Notes under the pieces: generated by a model | The model's input: only the letters and a program-made list of their open reading frames with translations | What the model was told of the DNA's origin: nothing | Database searches by the model: none | Source: Acetobacter fallax | GTDB lineage: Bacteria > Pseudomonadota > Alphaproteobacteria > Acetobacterales > Acetobacteraceae | Length of the DNA stretch: 64,000 bases | Direction of reading: 5' to 3' | Assembly: GCF_011516735.1 (NCBI RefSeq) | Contig: NZ_WOSX01000009.1 | Span: 1-64,000 of the forward strand | Made by a program: the position numbers and the translations under genes | Part shown: in pieces, positions 45,796 through 56,421 of the stretch | Layout of the letters: every line of letters starts with the position of its first letter | Numbering within the stretch: position 1 is the first letter of the stretch

Positions 45796-46863
45796 TCAGA
45801 ATCCCTCATGCAGCAGAGCGGGAACGAGTGGATCAGTTCCATAATGCCGTAGCCACCGGACGTCGCTTTCGTAGAATGAACGCAGGTCCGGGATACCGTT
45901 CTTCAGCATCGATAAACGCTCAATCCCCATACCGAATGCGAATCCCTGCCACTCTTCCGGATTGAGACCGCAATTCGCCAGAACACGGGGATGAACCATG
46001 CCGGAACCCAGAACCTCCAGCCAGTCTTTACCTCCGCCGATTTCTCCGGTTTTGCGGGACCAGCCAATATCGACTTCCATGGATGGCTCGGTAAAGGGAA
46101 AGTAGGACGCCCGAAAGCGAACTGGCAGGTCTGGCTTCCCAAAGAACACGCGCAGGAACTCGATCAGACAACCTTTGAGATGTCCGAGCGTGATTCCACG
46201 ATCAATAACCAGACCTTCGCACTGATGAAACATCGGAGAATGCGTGGCATCATGATCCGCGCGATAGGTCCGTCCAGGCGCGATGATGCGGATCGGAGGC
46301 TTATTGCCGAGCATCGTGCGGATCTGCACGCCAGACGTCTGTGTTCTCAGGACACGATTGCGACCGTCCCCTTCTGCCGGAAGATAAAATGTATCGTGAT
46401 CCGTGCGGGCAGAATGGTGTTCAGGGGTATTGAGAGCCGAGAAATTATGCCAGTCGGTCTCAATGTCGGGCCCTTCCGCGATAGAAAAGCCCATGGCGCC
46501 AAAGATGGCAGTAATTTCTTCCACGGCCTGGCTGACAGGATGGATTGCACCGCGACCTGCCTCCATGACGGGAACAGAAACATCCACGCGTTCAGCGGTA
46601 AGGCGGGCGTCAAGAGCGGCGGTTTCGAGTTCCTGGCCTCGTGCCTCAATGGCTCTGGTGAGTTCATCGCGCAGACGATTGAGCAGTAATCCCCGTGTCT
46701 TTCGTTCTTCTGCGTCCATGCGGCCGAGCTGTTTCAGCAACCCGGTGAGCTGGCCTGACTTACCAAGAACGCTGACACGGATCGCATCCCACGCGCGATG
46801 ATCTGAGGCGGCAGCAAGCGCGTTCAGGCACTCCTCCCGAAGAATATTGACATCGTCGCTCAT
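45796..46863 (-). CDS. pheS: Phenylalanyl-tRNA synthetase alpha subunit
   Basis: Catalytic alpha chain. N-terminal coiled coil (LLKQLGRMDAEERKTRGLLL), the PheS catalytic core with HPVSQAVEEITAIFGAMGFS, PGRTYRADHDATHSPMFHQC (motif 2), and GSGMVHPRVLANCGLNPEEW with FAFGMGIERLSMLKNGIPDL (motif 3). 355 residues. ATG 46863 (MSDDVNILREE) is preferred; an in-frame extension to 47004 has no domain support. No Phe-rich leader peptide or terminator-antiterminator was identified in the 250 bp upstream. Confidence 0.96.
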   Translation of the reverse strand: MSDDVNILREECLNALAAASDHRAWDAIRVSVLGKSGQLTGLLKQLGRMDAEERKTRGLLLNRLRDELTRAIEARGQELETAALDARLTAERVDVSVPVMEAGRGAIHPVSQAVEEITAIFGAMGFSIAEGPDIETDWHNFSALNTPEHHSARTDHDTFYLPAEGDGRNRVLRTQTSGVQIRTMLGNKPPIRIIAPGRTYRADHDATHSPMFHQCEGLVIDRGITLGHLKGCLIEFLRVFFGKPDLPVRFRASYFPFTEPSMEVDIGWSRKTGEIGGGKDWLEVLGSGMVHPRVLANCGLNPEEWQGFAFGMGIERLSMLKNGIPDLRSFYESDVRWLRHYGTDPLVPALLHEGF

Positions 46864-47113
46864 GTGACCCCGTCCGCGTGTTACGCCCCATCCACCAGGA
46901 AGTGACCGTTCTTTTATGGGCGGATAGCTGCTTCGGAAGCCCGAGAAAACCCCCCATGCAACAGGATCGACCAACAGCCCCACCTGATGACCGTCCGGAC
47001 TCATTATCGGCGGAGCGAGTGGAGACGGGGTAATATCCGCATCGGTTCACACAGATTTTGCGACAGATATTGAACGACTTTTCTTTAATTTTATTTCGCC
47101 AATCCAGCAGGAT

Positions 47114-49294
47114 ATGATGATACGGATTTTTTCGCGGGCTTTCCCGAATACACAACATCGAGAATTTAAACATCACTCCCTGACGACATCCTGGCGCCGT
47201 ATCACTCTCGGCATGGCTGCTGCTTACATTATGCCGTTTTATTCAGGTGCTCTTGCCTCCTCTGTATTTACAGTAGCCGAAATCAGCGGCACCACTGTCG
47301 TCTCTGGGACAAACCAGACGCTTGCCAGCGTCGTCAGTGCCGGCCAGCAGAACACGAGCACTATCAGTTCCGTCTCTGCTACCGTTAACCAGATCTATTT
47401 CACGGCACTATCCGCACTTCAGAGCTCTCAGCTTGGCCAGCCAGACGGTCCTGCCGCACTTGATGCATCCGGTTCACTGACTGATCCGGTTGCCACGACA
47501 ACCTCGACAGCCAGCGATTATGCGACAGTCGGATGGAATGATGCAATTCAATGGACGGTCACAGGCACAGGCAGCAACATTCAGGAAGCTAATCCCCCGG
47601 TCGCTTTCAATCACCGATGGATGATGGATAACAATACGGTCGACGATTACATGCCTCCGACCCATCTGCGACTTGGCGGATCGCAGGAGTTCGATGGCGT
47701 TCCTCTCTTCATCCACAATATCCCTTACGGTGAGGGCAATATGGGCATTGTTGAGGGCGTTTATATGCAATCTGAAAATATGCGTGGTTCAATTGCCGGC
47801 GTTGGCGTTGGCGACGCAAATGGCATTGCTACTACCGATAATTTCGATGCCGTGGCGCGTTATACCTACGCGGGCCCGAGTTCACCGGTTTTCACGACAA
47901 CAGGGGCGGCGGTTACTGCACCGGACAACCTGACACATATCCCGACATTTACTTCCTGGGGAGCCACATTTTCCAACCCACTTCCTCAGAAATGGTCAGA
48001 CTGGATCAAGGCTCATAATCATGTACGGATGATGACCAACGAACTGGGAGCCAGCACAGGAGAAATCAGAACTTATGCTGGTGTGCTGACCGGTTATGGT
48101 GCCAACGCAAGTGGTCTCATTACAGAGATTTATACAGACGGATGGCGTATTTTCGATCAGCCTTCCGCCACAGCCAATCAGATTCCGGGGACATCAACGG
48201 CGGACGGCTCGACGCCGGCAATTGACACGGTATGGTCAGACTTCACTGATCCGGCAATTATGTTCGGAGTTTATACCAAAGCATTTGCTAATAATGTAAT
48301 CTGCTATTTACCGGGACCGACGCCACACGCACAGCCAGGCGACATTAACGACCCGACAGGCAAGGCAAACAACCAGACACGAAGTTGCGAAGGCATCGAA
48401 TACGATCTCTGGGACAATGACCAGACAAATAACACAGCCTATATGCACGGCATCACAGTCGCATACAGCGGCAGAAGCAATCCGACAGCCGATAGTTATG
48501 ACATGAACCTTGCTGGCGGAAACGCCAACATGCTTGAGATCAACGGTGAATGGTATTCGCAGAACATTGCCTCAAGGCCATTTGCGTCCGGCAGCTTCGG
48601 CGGGCCTGATTATACTCAGGGCTCCCAAAAAGTAGTGGCGGAATTCGATCAATCAAACAGTCCTGGCTGGGTAGCTGACACGGCGTGGCCGGGCTCTTCT
48701 CACGATATGCGCCTGACAGTCTGGAACACGCGCAATCTCGACGATACCAATAATACAAATGATTACAATGACATCACGACCAGCATGGGTGTTCAGGTCG
48801 ATGGTCACAACGACATCCGGAGCCTTTCCATGGACGGCACTCTGCAGGAGCATCTGGAATTCAATCCGGCAACTTACCCAAACGGAATTGCACTATGTGG
48901 CTACAGTGGCTGCGGCTTCGCGGTTGACCGCAACGGAGCAGCGCAACTGATCGCCGATGGAACCGTGACCAACGGAAAGTCAATCTACTTCAACGACGCG
49001 AATAATGTTCAGCGTGGAAATATCTGGGCAGGAACAGACGGAGCGGTCCACATCTCGCAGACGGCAGGAGACAACGGCAATGTCGTTGTCGACGCAAGAC
49101 TCAAGAGCAATGGCGCTGTCAATGCACCAGTCAGTACTTATTCTGCTCTGCCGACCAGCGGATCTGTCACCGGAGACCAGCGTTACTGCAGTGATTGTTA
49201 TTCAGTGACGGGCTCGACCAGCCAGAAAGGGATTCCCGTCTGGTGGAATGGTTCGGCATGGACTGATGCCATAGGAGCCACTGTAAAATATTAA
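47114..49294 (+). CDS. Large exported protein with phage-tail-fibre-like C-terminus
   Basis: 726 residues rich in Asn, Thr, Ser, Asp and Gly, with few charged residues. Residues 26-50 (TSWRRITLGMAAAYIMPFYS, then GALAS) look like a signal peptide with a twin Arg. A Thr/Ser-rich stretch (50-130) precedes a domain with many aromatic residues (FNHRWMMDNNTVDDYMPPTH, SWGATFSNPLPQKWSDWIKA). The last 65 residues (KSNGAVNAPVSTYSALPTSG, YCSDCYSVTGSTSQKGIPVW, WNGSAWTDA) closely resemble tail-fibre or minor-tail endings of phage-derived proteins. AGGA precedes the paired ATGs. It sits alone between pheS and hemB, with AT-rich flanks. Possible roles are a surface adhesin or a domesticated fibre. No phage structural genes are nearby. 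Confidence 0.7.
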   Translation: MMIRIFSRAFPNTQHREFKHHSLTTSWRRITLGMAAAYIMPFYSGALASSVFTVAEISGTTVVSGTNQTLASVVSAGQQNTSTISSVSATVNQIYFTALSALQSSQLGQPDGPAALDASGSLTDPVATTTSTASDYATVGWNDAIQWTVTGTGSNIQEANPPVAFNHRWMMDNNTVDDYMPPTHLRLGGSQEFDGVPLFIHNIPYGEGNMGIVEGVYMQSENMRGSIAGVGVGDANGIATTDNFDAVARYTYAGPSSPVFTTTGAAVTAPDNLTHIPTFTSWGATFSNPLPQKWSDWIKAHNHVRMMTNELGASTGEIRTYAGVLTGYGANASGLITEIYTDGWRIFDQPSATANQIPGTSTADGSTPAIDTVWSDFTDPAIMFGVYTKAFANNVICYLPGPTPHAQPGDINDPTGKANNQTRSCEGIEYDLWDNDQTNNTAYMHGITVAYSGRSNPTADSYDMNLAGGNANMLEINGEWYSQNIASRPFASGSFGGPDYTQGSQKVVAEFDQSNSPGWVADTAWPGSSHDMRLTVWNTRNLDDTNNTNDYNDITTSMGVQVDGHNDIRSLSMDGTLQEHLEFNPATYPNGIALCGYSGCGFAVDRNGAAQLIADGTVTNGKSIYFNDANNVQRGNIWAGTDGAVHISQTAGDNGNVVVDARLKSNGAVNAPVSTYSALPTSGSVTGDQRYCSDCYSVTGSTSQKGIPVWWNGSAWTDAIGATVKY

Positions 49295-49505
49295 AATTAC
49301 GTCATCTCAGAATGTTCGGCATATTTGTTAAATATACGAATCGTTTTGTTACGAAAAAATCCCGAAAACAGGGTTGCGCGCTCGTCTGTTTGCAGACGGA
49401 CAGAAAGGGATCATATTTCCGTTAGCGGCGGGGCATATCCCGCAGTGAAAGTGCGATCTTTTGCTCCGGCTCACGGATTGCACTTCTGAATTGATCACAA
49501 GCTGA

Positions 49506-50555
<1,050 letters not shown>

Positions 50556-50647
50556 CGGGGGGCCATTATTAGTCTCAGGTATGATTTGCATACACTAGGG
50601 TGATTGAAACCTGTCCGGTCTTACCCACATTATCAGTCCTGACCTCA

Positions 50648-50676
50648 GCAGGTAACGGACGGTATCCGTTGCCTGC
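50648..50676 (+). other. Strong hairpin upstream of bpt
   Basis: GCAGGTAACGGA pairs with TCCGTTGCCTGC over 12 bp (one G-U) around loop CGGTA, between hemB and bpt, 30 bp before the start. It has no T-run and may be an RNA leader element or a weak hemB terminator. Confidence 0.4.
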
Positions 50677-50705
50677 TATGGCGCAAAATAAGGAGGCGTG
50701 AGACC

Positions 50706-51473
50706 GTGACCTATTCATCGCGTCATCCTCAGTTTTTCTATACGACGGCTCCCCTGCCCTGTCCGTATCTGCCGGAGCGAATGGAGAGAAAAGTCGTCAC
50801 AGACCTCGCCGGCGCCGACGCGGAAGGTCTGCATGAGCGGCTGTCGCGTTCCGGATTTCGCCGCAGTCATACGATTGCTTATGCACCGGTCTGTAACGGC
50901 TGTAACGCCTGTATACCGATCCGCATTCCCGTGATGCGGTTCCTTCCCAGCCGGACACAACGCCGAATCATGAAGGCTAACGCCACAATTGAAGGATTTG
51001 AAATGCCGGCACGGGCAACTGCCGAGCAGTTCATCCTGTTTCATCAGTATCAGATGGCGCGTCATGCTGAAGGTGATATGGCGGGGATGAGCTTCACTGA
51101 CTATCGCTCGATGGTCGAAGACACCCCGATCGAGACGAATATCATCGAATTCCGTACGCAAAACGATCAGCTGACCGGAGTCAGTCTCGTAGACAGACTG
51201 GGAGATGGTCTTTCCGCTGTCTATAGCTTTTTCGATCCGACCATGGATGCCCGCTCACCTGGAACCTTCGCAGTGATGTGGTTGATCGAACGAGCTCGCG
51301 CCAGAAATTTGCCATACGTTTACCTTGGCTACTGGATCGCAGAAAGTCGTAAAATGGCTTACAAATCGAATTTCAGGCCTGCGGAAATTCTGTTCCGTGG
51401 CATGTGGCGCGACCTGGATGCCGCTAAAGCACTACCCGGAATGCCCCTCAAAGAAGAACCGGCGGCTTCTTAG
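50706..51473 (+). CDS. bpt: Aspartate/glutamate leucyltransferase (Bpt)
   Basis: Leucyl-tRNA-protein transferase that tags N-terminal Asp/Glu, feeding the N-degron pathway. Family motifs: FFYTTAPLPCPYLPERMERK at the N-terminus, the Cys cluster APVCNGCNACIPIRIPVMRF near residue 60, FTDYRSMVEDTPIETNIIEF and LPYVYLGYWIAESRKMAYKS near 205. 255 residues. Start GTG has an excellent AAGGAGG site. In many alphaproteobacteria it neighbours hemB, as here. Confidence 0.93.
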   Translation: MTYSSRHPQFFYTTAPLPCPYLPERMERKVVTDLAGADAEGLHERLSRSGFRRSHTIAYAPVCNGCNACIPIRIPVMRFLPSRTQRRIMKANATIEGFEMPARATAEQFILFHQYQMARHAEGDMAGMSFTDYRSMVEDTPIETNIIEFRTQNDQLTGVSLVDRLGDGLSAVYSFFDPTMDARSPGTFAVMWLIERARARNLPYVYLGYWIAESRKMAYKSNFRPAEILFRGMWRDLDAAKALPGMPLKEEPAAS

Positions 51474-51600
51474 CAGCTTTATCGTAAGCAGGCACTCCAT
51501 TTTATCCGTACGAGCAACGGCGTTCAGGTGACAGGCAGGCGCGCGCTCTCTAGACTTGAAGTACCCGATACACGGGACATCGCAGTTGCGGAGTCACATC

Positions 51601-52281
51601 ATGCGTATACTTCTCGTTGAAGATGACCCGACCGTCCGAAGCTTCGTGGCAAAAGGCCTCACTGAAACGGGCCATCTCGTCGAACAGGCCGACAATGGAA
51701 AAGACGGCCTGTTTCTGGCAGTCAGCGAGAAATTCGATGTCATTATTCTGGACCGGATGCTACCCGGCGGTATCGACGGTCTTCGCATTCTTGAAACCCT
51801 CCGCGCCCAGTCCAACGCCACACCAGTTCTGATTCTTTCGGCGCTGGCCGATGTGGATGACCGGGTCGCCGGCCTCAAATCAGGCAGCGATGATTATCTG
51901 ACCAAACCTTTTGCTTTTTCGGAACTTCTCGCCCGGGTGGAGGCCCTGGGGCGCCGGGGTCGGAATGAGGCAGCTCCCCAGACCAAACTCGAAGTTGGCG
52001 GACTGGAGATGGATCTTCTGTCGCGCAGCGTGCGCCGCGATGGACAGAAAATCGACCTTCAGCCACGGGAGTTTCGTCTTCTTGAATTTCTCATGCGCCA
52101 CGCAGGACAGGTGGTAACCCGCACCATGCTGCTGGAGGGAGTATGGGATTACCATTTTGATCCGCAGACCAACGTCATCGACGTCCATGTTTCAAGACTG
52201 CGTCAGAAAGTCGATAAGCCCTTTTCACAGCCATTGATCCAGACCGTGCGCAACTCAGGTTATATGCTGCGCGCAGACTGA
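51601..52281 (+). CDS. OmpR-family response regulator
   Basis: 226-residue two-component regulator. Receiver domain (1-115): acidic pocket VEDD, phospho-acceptor Asp51 in VIILDRMLPGG, Thr/Ser switch in LILSAL, Lys in YLTKPFAFSELLARV. C-terminal winged helix: LDLLSR-type start, REFRLLEFLMRHAGQVVTRT, NVIDVHVSRLRQKVDKPF. Signal identity is unknown. The ATG is preceded by GGAG. It heads an operon with the kinase and two exported proteins, so those may be targets or co-sensors. Confidence 0.92.
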   Translation: MRILLVEDDPTVRSFVAKGLTETGHLVEQADNGKDGLFLAVSEKFDVIILDRMLPGGIDGLRILETLRAQSNATPVLILSALADVDDRVAGLKSGSDDYLTKPFAFSELLARVEALGRRGRNEAAPQTKLEVGGLEMDLLSRSVRRDGQKIDLQPREFRLLEFLMRHAGQVVTRTMLLEGVWDYHFDPQTNVIDVHVSRLRQKVDKPFSQPLIQTVRNSGYMLRAD

Positions 52282-52379
52282 GCCATGAAAAGCAGCTGTA
52301 CAATATGGCTTTCGGATCAGCTCATAAGGACGGTCGATCTGAAATCGCTTAATTCAAAATTCGATTTGGGTCGGGCGGA

Positions 52380-53948
52380 GTGATTCCGGTTCACTCCGCT
52401 GCGAACAGACGTAATGGGCGGACTGAAAACCGGAAAAACCGGCGCTTTTCCTACGCTGCTTTTCGTCATCATATCGGTGGTCTCCGTTCCGCCGGAGTTC
52501 GCTTTGCACTCGGTTACGCTGTCCTCTTCTGGGTTTCGGCAGTAATGTTCCTGTCTGTCATCTGGTGGGGCACCGCTGGTTTACTGGAACGTCAGGTTGA
52601 AGCATCAGTCTCCGCGGATGCGCGGGCTTTATCGGAACGATGGACCGATGGAGGGCTTTCAGCGCTGGCTCTGACCATTGAAGACCGACTTGAAGACAAC
52701 GTCGATGACGACGCGCTTTACCTTCTTGTCGATCCACACGGTCAGCGCGTGGCCGGCAATCTTTCTGCCTGGCCTGGCGATGTCGCAATGAGCGGTGTCT
52801 GGTATCAGTTGACTATCCGACGGGCAGGTTCCCGCGGCATCGCTGAAGTGCAGGCATTCGATTTACCAAGCGGCTATCGATTACTGGTCGGGCGAGACGT
52901 CCGAGGTCGCACCAATCTGCGCAGGCTTCTGACTGATACGCTGTTATGGGCGTGGGTCGTCATTACTATTCTGACGCTCGTCGGCGCCCTTCTGGTGCGC
53001 AACATGTTTCGGCGGATGATCTCCTCCATCGCCCGAACCACCTCTGCTATAGCACATGGCGACATGGGCCGGCGAATGAACGTGTCCGGGCGTGGCGATG
53101 AACTCGATGAGGTCGCCGAAGCAATCAACGAAATGCTCGACCGTATCGCGCGGCTGATGGACGGCGTAAAGCAGGTTTCCAATGCCATTGCGCACGATCT
53201 CCGCACCCCAATCACCCGGGCAAGAACTCAGCTCGAATATGCTGCATTGCATGCGCCTGATGAAGCAGCACTGCGCATGGCTATCGAAAACGGCGTAAAT
53301 GATCTCGATAATATCACAACGGTCTTCGAGGCTTTGTTACGAATTGCGCAGATTGAAGCCGGATCACGTCGCTCCGCCTTCGCATCATTTGATCTCGTCA
53401 CCGTTTTGCAGGATATTGTCGAACTTTATGAACCTGTCGCTGAAGAACAGGAGATCCGCGTCGTTCCCCGAATGCCTGAGCGTATCTCGTTTTATGGCGA
53501 CCGTTCTATGATCCAGCAGGCAATATCCAATCTTCTCGATAATGCTATCAAATTTTCACCGCATGGCGGGACCATTACTGTCTCCGCCGCTATAGGTCCC
53601 GATTTATCTCATGACGGGAAATCGCCCGGACAAGCTACGACCATCGCCGTGACAGATGAGGGCATGGGAATGAGCGAAGCCGATCTTGATCGTGCCTCCG
53701 AAAGATTTTTTCGTGCCGACTCAGCCCGCAACACGCCGGGATCAGGCCTTGGGCTGTCACTGGTACAGGCTATCGTACAATTACATGGCGGCATATTGCA
53801 ATTTGTACGGCGTTCACCAGGTTTATCGGTAGAAATGCAGCTCCCCATTTCAGGAAAGAGTAAAGAAGCACCTGAAACCGACATGAAGCAGGATTCACAG
53901 TCTTCCCATCATCAGGACAGATCCGTGATGATACAGCCTCACATATGA
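52380..53948 (+). CDS. Sensor histidine kinase
   Basis: 522-residue inner-membrane kinase partner of the preceding response regulator. Transmembrane helices are near residues 43-68 (ALGYAVLFWVSAVMFLSVIW) and 188-208 (LLWAWVVITILTLVGALLV), enclosing a periplasmic sensor of about 120 residues. HAMP follows (SAIAHGDMGRRMNVSGRGDE), then the H-box NAIAHDLRTPITRAR, N-box NLLDNAIKFSPHGG, and G-boxes DEGMGMSEADL and GSGLGLSLV. Start is GTG 52380, 98 bp after the regulator; later starts are possible. The stop overlaps the next ATG (ATGA). Confidence 0.92.
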   Translation: MIPVHSAANRRNGRTENRKNRRFSYAAFRHHIGGLRSAGVRFALGYAVLFWVSAVMFLSVIWWGTAGLLERQVEASVSADARALSERWTDGGLSALALTIEDRLEDNVDDDALYLLVDPHGQRVAGNLSAWPGDVAMSGVWYQLTIRRAGSRGIAEVQAFDLPSGYRLLVGRDVRGRTNLRRLLTDTLLWAWVVITILTLVGALLVRNMFRRMISSIARTTSAIAHGDMGRRMNVSGRGDELDEVAEAINEMLDRIARLMDGVKQVSNAIAHDLRTPITRARTQLEYAALHAPDEAALRMAIENGVNDLDNITTVFEALLRIAQIEAGSRRSAFASFDLVTVLQDIVELYEPVAEEQEIRVVPRMPERISFYGDRSMIQQAISNLLDNAIKFSPHGGTITVSAAIGPDLSHDGKSPGQATTIAVTDEGMGMSEADLDRASERFFRADSARNTPGSGLGLSLVQAIVQLHGGILQFVRRSPGLSVEMQLPISGKSKEAPETDMKQDSQSSHHQDRSVMIQPHI

Positions 53949-54337
53949 AACGTGTGATTCTCTTAGTTGTTATGCCTGCCCTGGCTCTGGAACTATGTGG
54001 TGCCACGGCTGAGCAGGAGGTAACTGGCTCCTCACCCGCCCTGTTTACCGCGAATCAGCTACCATCTTATCTGAACGCCGACAAAGCCCGGTCAGAACAG
54101 GAGAATCAGGACCGCAAAGAGGCAGAAAACGACAGTGGCATTGAGGTGACATCTGATAGTCGTGATTTCTGTTCACGCTTGCTTCACGTTATTGATGCCC
54201 GTAGCAATGATGCAGTGAGTTCCATAAGAACGTTGCGTCATGAAGGAGAGCGCCTGTGCGACGAAGGCCATGTCCGACTGGGGCTGGCGCGGCTTCGGGA
54301 AGCGCTTATCATGCTCAAAGGCAAGGATCATCAATGA
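53945..54337 (+). CDS. Small exported protein of the two-component operon
   Basis: 130 residues starting MKRVILLVVMPALALELCGA, a signal peptide that might end in a lipobox-like LELC or be cleaved after ATA. The mature part is charged (ARSEQENQDRKEAENDSG) with two Cys (DFCSRLL; ERLCDEG) that could pair, then a helical C-terminus (LGLARLREALIMLKGKDHQ). No family recognised. ATGA overlaps on both sides tie it to the kinase and to the SIMPL-domain protein, suggesting a periplasmic partner of the sensor. Confidence 0.75.
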   Translation: MKRVILLVVMPALALELCGATAEQEVTGSSPALFTANQLPSYLNADKARSEQENQDRKEAENDSGIEVTSDSRDFCSRLLHVIDARSNDAVSSIRTLRHEGERLCDEGHVRLGLARLREALIMLKGKDHQ

Positions 54338-55023
54338 GAGGTTCAAAACTGGCTGCAGCCATCGCAGCTGTCTGCCTGTGTTTTAGCTGGAGCGCCTCAG
54401 CAGAGTCTCCGAGAGGAACCGATGACGATCGGACGAAACTCCATGTGACAGGCTCCGGTTCGGTGGAAGCATCACCAGATCTGATCACCGCCACTCTGAC
54501 CGTGCGTACGGAAGCTGGCAATGCTGCCCGGGCACAGACGGGAACAAATGACATGACACATAAAGCCATGACGATGACTCAGGGTGTGAGCGGCGTGTCA
54601 GCTTCTGCGGGCGCCTATTCTGTATCGCAGAACAGTTCGGGCAATAATAATCCACGAAACTGGGAGGCCCGTCAGACCCTCTCTGTGAAATCGAAGAACC
54701 CGGAGACACTGTTATCGCTCGTTGGCCGGTTGCAATCAGCGGGGTTGCTTCTGGAAGGCCTGGACTGGTCACTCTCTGACGACCACCGCAAAGCGCTCAT
54801 GCGTGATGCTGAGAAGCAGGCAGTGCAGGATATGCTTCACCGGGCCACCGGTATTGCTTCAGAGCTTTCCATGAAGGTTGCTTCAATTGCGGACGTGACC
54901 GTGGATGAGTCCATGATCCCGCACCCAATGATGTTCATGGCTCGCGCGGCAGCAGCCCCCATGTCGACACCGGATACACAGAAAGTGACTGCAATGGTGC
55001 GAGCGACCCTGCTGCTTAAATAA
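54334..55023 (+). CDS. SIMPL/DUF541-domain exported protein
   Basis: 229-residue periplasmic protein of the SIMPL (DUF541, YggE-like) family. Signal peptide MRGSKLAAAIAAVCLCFSWS, then the domain: LHVTGSGSVEASPDLITATL, VSGVSASAGAYSVSQ, NWEARQTLSVKSKNPETLLS, LVGRLQSAGLLLEGLDWSLS and RKALMRDAEKQAVQDMLHRA. YggE-like proteins are linked to oxidative stress protection in some bacteria. The start overlaps the upstream stop as ATGA. Last gene of the two-component operon. Confidence 0.85.
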   Translation: MRGSKLAAAIAAVCLCFSWSASAESPRGTDDDRTKLHVTGSGSVEASPDLITATLTVRTEAGNAARAQTGTNDMTHKAMTMTQGVSGVSASAGAYSVSQNSSGNNNPRNWEARQTLSVKSKNPETLLSLVGRLQSAGLLLEGLDWSLSDDHRKALMRDAEKQAVQDMLHRATGIASELSMKVASIADVTVDESMIPHPMMFMARAAAAPMSTPDTQKVTAMVRATLLLK

Positions 55024-55074
55024 CCACCCCACGATGAAGTGTCCTGTTAATTTGTTCACTCGCTGACAAAACTA

Positions 55075-55112
55075 CCATTTCGGACAACGCCATACGGAGT
55101 TGCCCGGAATGG
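55075..55112. terminator. Hairpin between convergent SIMPL and PfpI genes
   Basis: CCATTTCGG pairs with CCGGAATGG (one G-U), with inner CAAC/GTTG. It lies between two convergent stops; no T-run. Weak candidate for a bidirectional terminator. Confidence 0.35.
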
Positions 55113-55117
55113 TGCGC

Positions 55118-55696
55118 TCAGATGGATACGTTCGCGCCAAGCACTTTCAGGAACTGAGCGAGCCAGGCCGGATGAGCAGGCCACGCCGGAGCGGTGACAA
55201 GCTGATCATCTGTGACAGCTTCAGTCACCGGGATATCCGCATAAACTCCGCCTGCCATCTCGACCTCAGGACGACATGCCGGATATGCGGAAACATGTCG
55301 TCCTTTCACCATGCCTGCCGCCGTAAGAATCTGGATTCCATGACAGATGCAGGCAATCGGCCGATCTGAGAACGCCTGGACCATCGCTATGACTTTAGGA
55401 TCAAGCCGTAAATATTCTGGCATACGGCCACCCGGAACAATCAGTCCGATATAATCATCGAGAGACACTGCATCAAAATCAGCAGTCAGAGCGAAATGGT
55501 GCCCGGGTTTTTCGCTGTAAGTCTGCGCGCCTTCAAAATCATGGATGGCAGTGATAACTGTCTCACCCTTTTTCTTGCCAGGCGAGATAACATCGACCGT
55601 GTAACCTACCATCGTCAGTGCCTGGAATGGCACCATGATTTCGTAGTCTTCCACATAATCGCCGGCGAGCATGAGTAGCCGAATATCGTCTGTCAT
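55118..55696 (-). CDS. DJ-1/PfpI-family protein
   Basis: 192 residues of the class I glutamine amidotransferase-like DJ-1/PfpI superfamily. [20 protein letters not shown] gives the start with conserved acidic residue, [20 protein letters not shown] and the nucleophile elbow [14 protein letters not shown] (Cys near residue 116, followed by His). These occur in deglycase/protease-like PfpI proteins and in nitrile-related relatives; activity cannot be specified. It lies 11 bp after moaB on the same strand, probably one transcript. Confidence 0.88.
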   Translation of the reverse strand: MTDDIRLLMLAGDYVEDYEIMVPFQALTMVGYTVDVISPGKKKGETVITAIHDFEGAQTYSEKPGHHFALTADFDAVSLDDYIGLIVPGGRMPEYLRLDPKVIAMVQAFSDRPIACICHGIQILTAAGMVKGRHVSAYPACRPEVEMAGGVYADIPVTEAVTDDQLVTAPAWPAHPAWLAQFLKVLGANVSI

Positions 55697-55707
55697 CCGT
55701 AATTCCC

Positions 55708-56238
55708 CTATTGTTCCTGCAGACGTGGCATAAGCTCGACAAAATTGCAGGGCATGTGGCGACTATCGAGCTGGAACACCAGGATATCGTCCCAGCCGTC
55801 CTTTACCGCGCCACTCGAACCAGGGAGAGCAAACAGGTAAGTTCCCCGGGCAACACCGGCAAGCGCACGAGACTGGATCGTTGACGTGCCTATTTTGTTG
55901 TAGGACAGCATCCGAAATAACTCGCCAAAACCTTCAATGCGTTTTTCCAGAACCCGATCAAATGCCTCCGGTGTGACATCGCGACCTGTCACGCCGGTTC
56001 CTCCATTTGTGATGACGACATCGATTTCCGGATCAGCTATCCAGCCCTCGAGCCGTTTCACCAGCTTCCCCGCATCGTCCTGCTCGATGCAGCGATCAGC
56101 AACAATGTGACCAGCACCTTCAATCCGCTCAGCAAGCACTTTGCCGGAAATATCGGTTTCGGGCGTACGTGTGTCCGAGACTGTCAGGACTGCGATCCGG
56201 ACGGGCAGAAACGGTTTGGAATGATCAATACGTGTCAT
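55708..56238 (-). CDS. moaB: Molybdenum cofactor biosynthesis protein MoaB/MogA type
   Basis: MPT adenylyltransferase-like protein. Motifs: [40 protein letters not shown] (molybdopterin-binding), [20 protein letters not shown] and [20 protein letters not shown]. 176 residues fits MoaB. Acetic acid bacteria use molybdoenzymes such as some dehydrogenases, consistent with presence. Divergent from the oprB-like gene. Confidence 0.92.
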   Translation of the reverse strand: MTRIDHSKPFLPVRIAVLTVSDTRTPETDISGKVLAERIEGAGHIVADRCIEQDDAGKLVKRLEGWIADPEIDVVITNGGTGVTGRDVTPEAFDRVLEKRIEGFGELFRMLSYNKIGTSTIQSRALAGVARGTYLFALPGSSGAVKDGWDDILVFQLDSRHMPCNFVELMPRLQEQ

Positions 56239-56421
56239 GCTTCGAGCATATCCCCGCAGCGGCGCCTCACGTCAATATTCATGCAAAAATGTCACGCAAG
56301 GATGTTTTTTTGCCCTATGACATCGCAAAAAGCCATTGCGGCATGTTAGATAACGAAAATGATCCACAAAAGATCAACGCGTGGTCCGCGCAAAAATAAC
56401 GAGCAACAGAGCCGAAATTTC

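Noticed and set aside
46864-47004. N-terminal extension of pheS, and a possible Phe-rich attenuator leader in the same region
   Set aside because: The extension has no domain support, and no run of Phe codons followed by a terminator was found.
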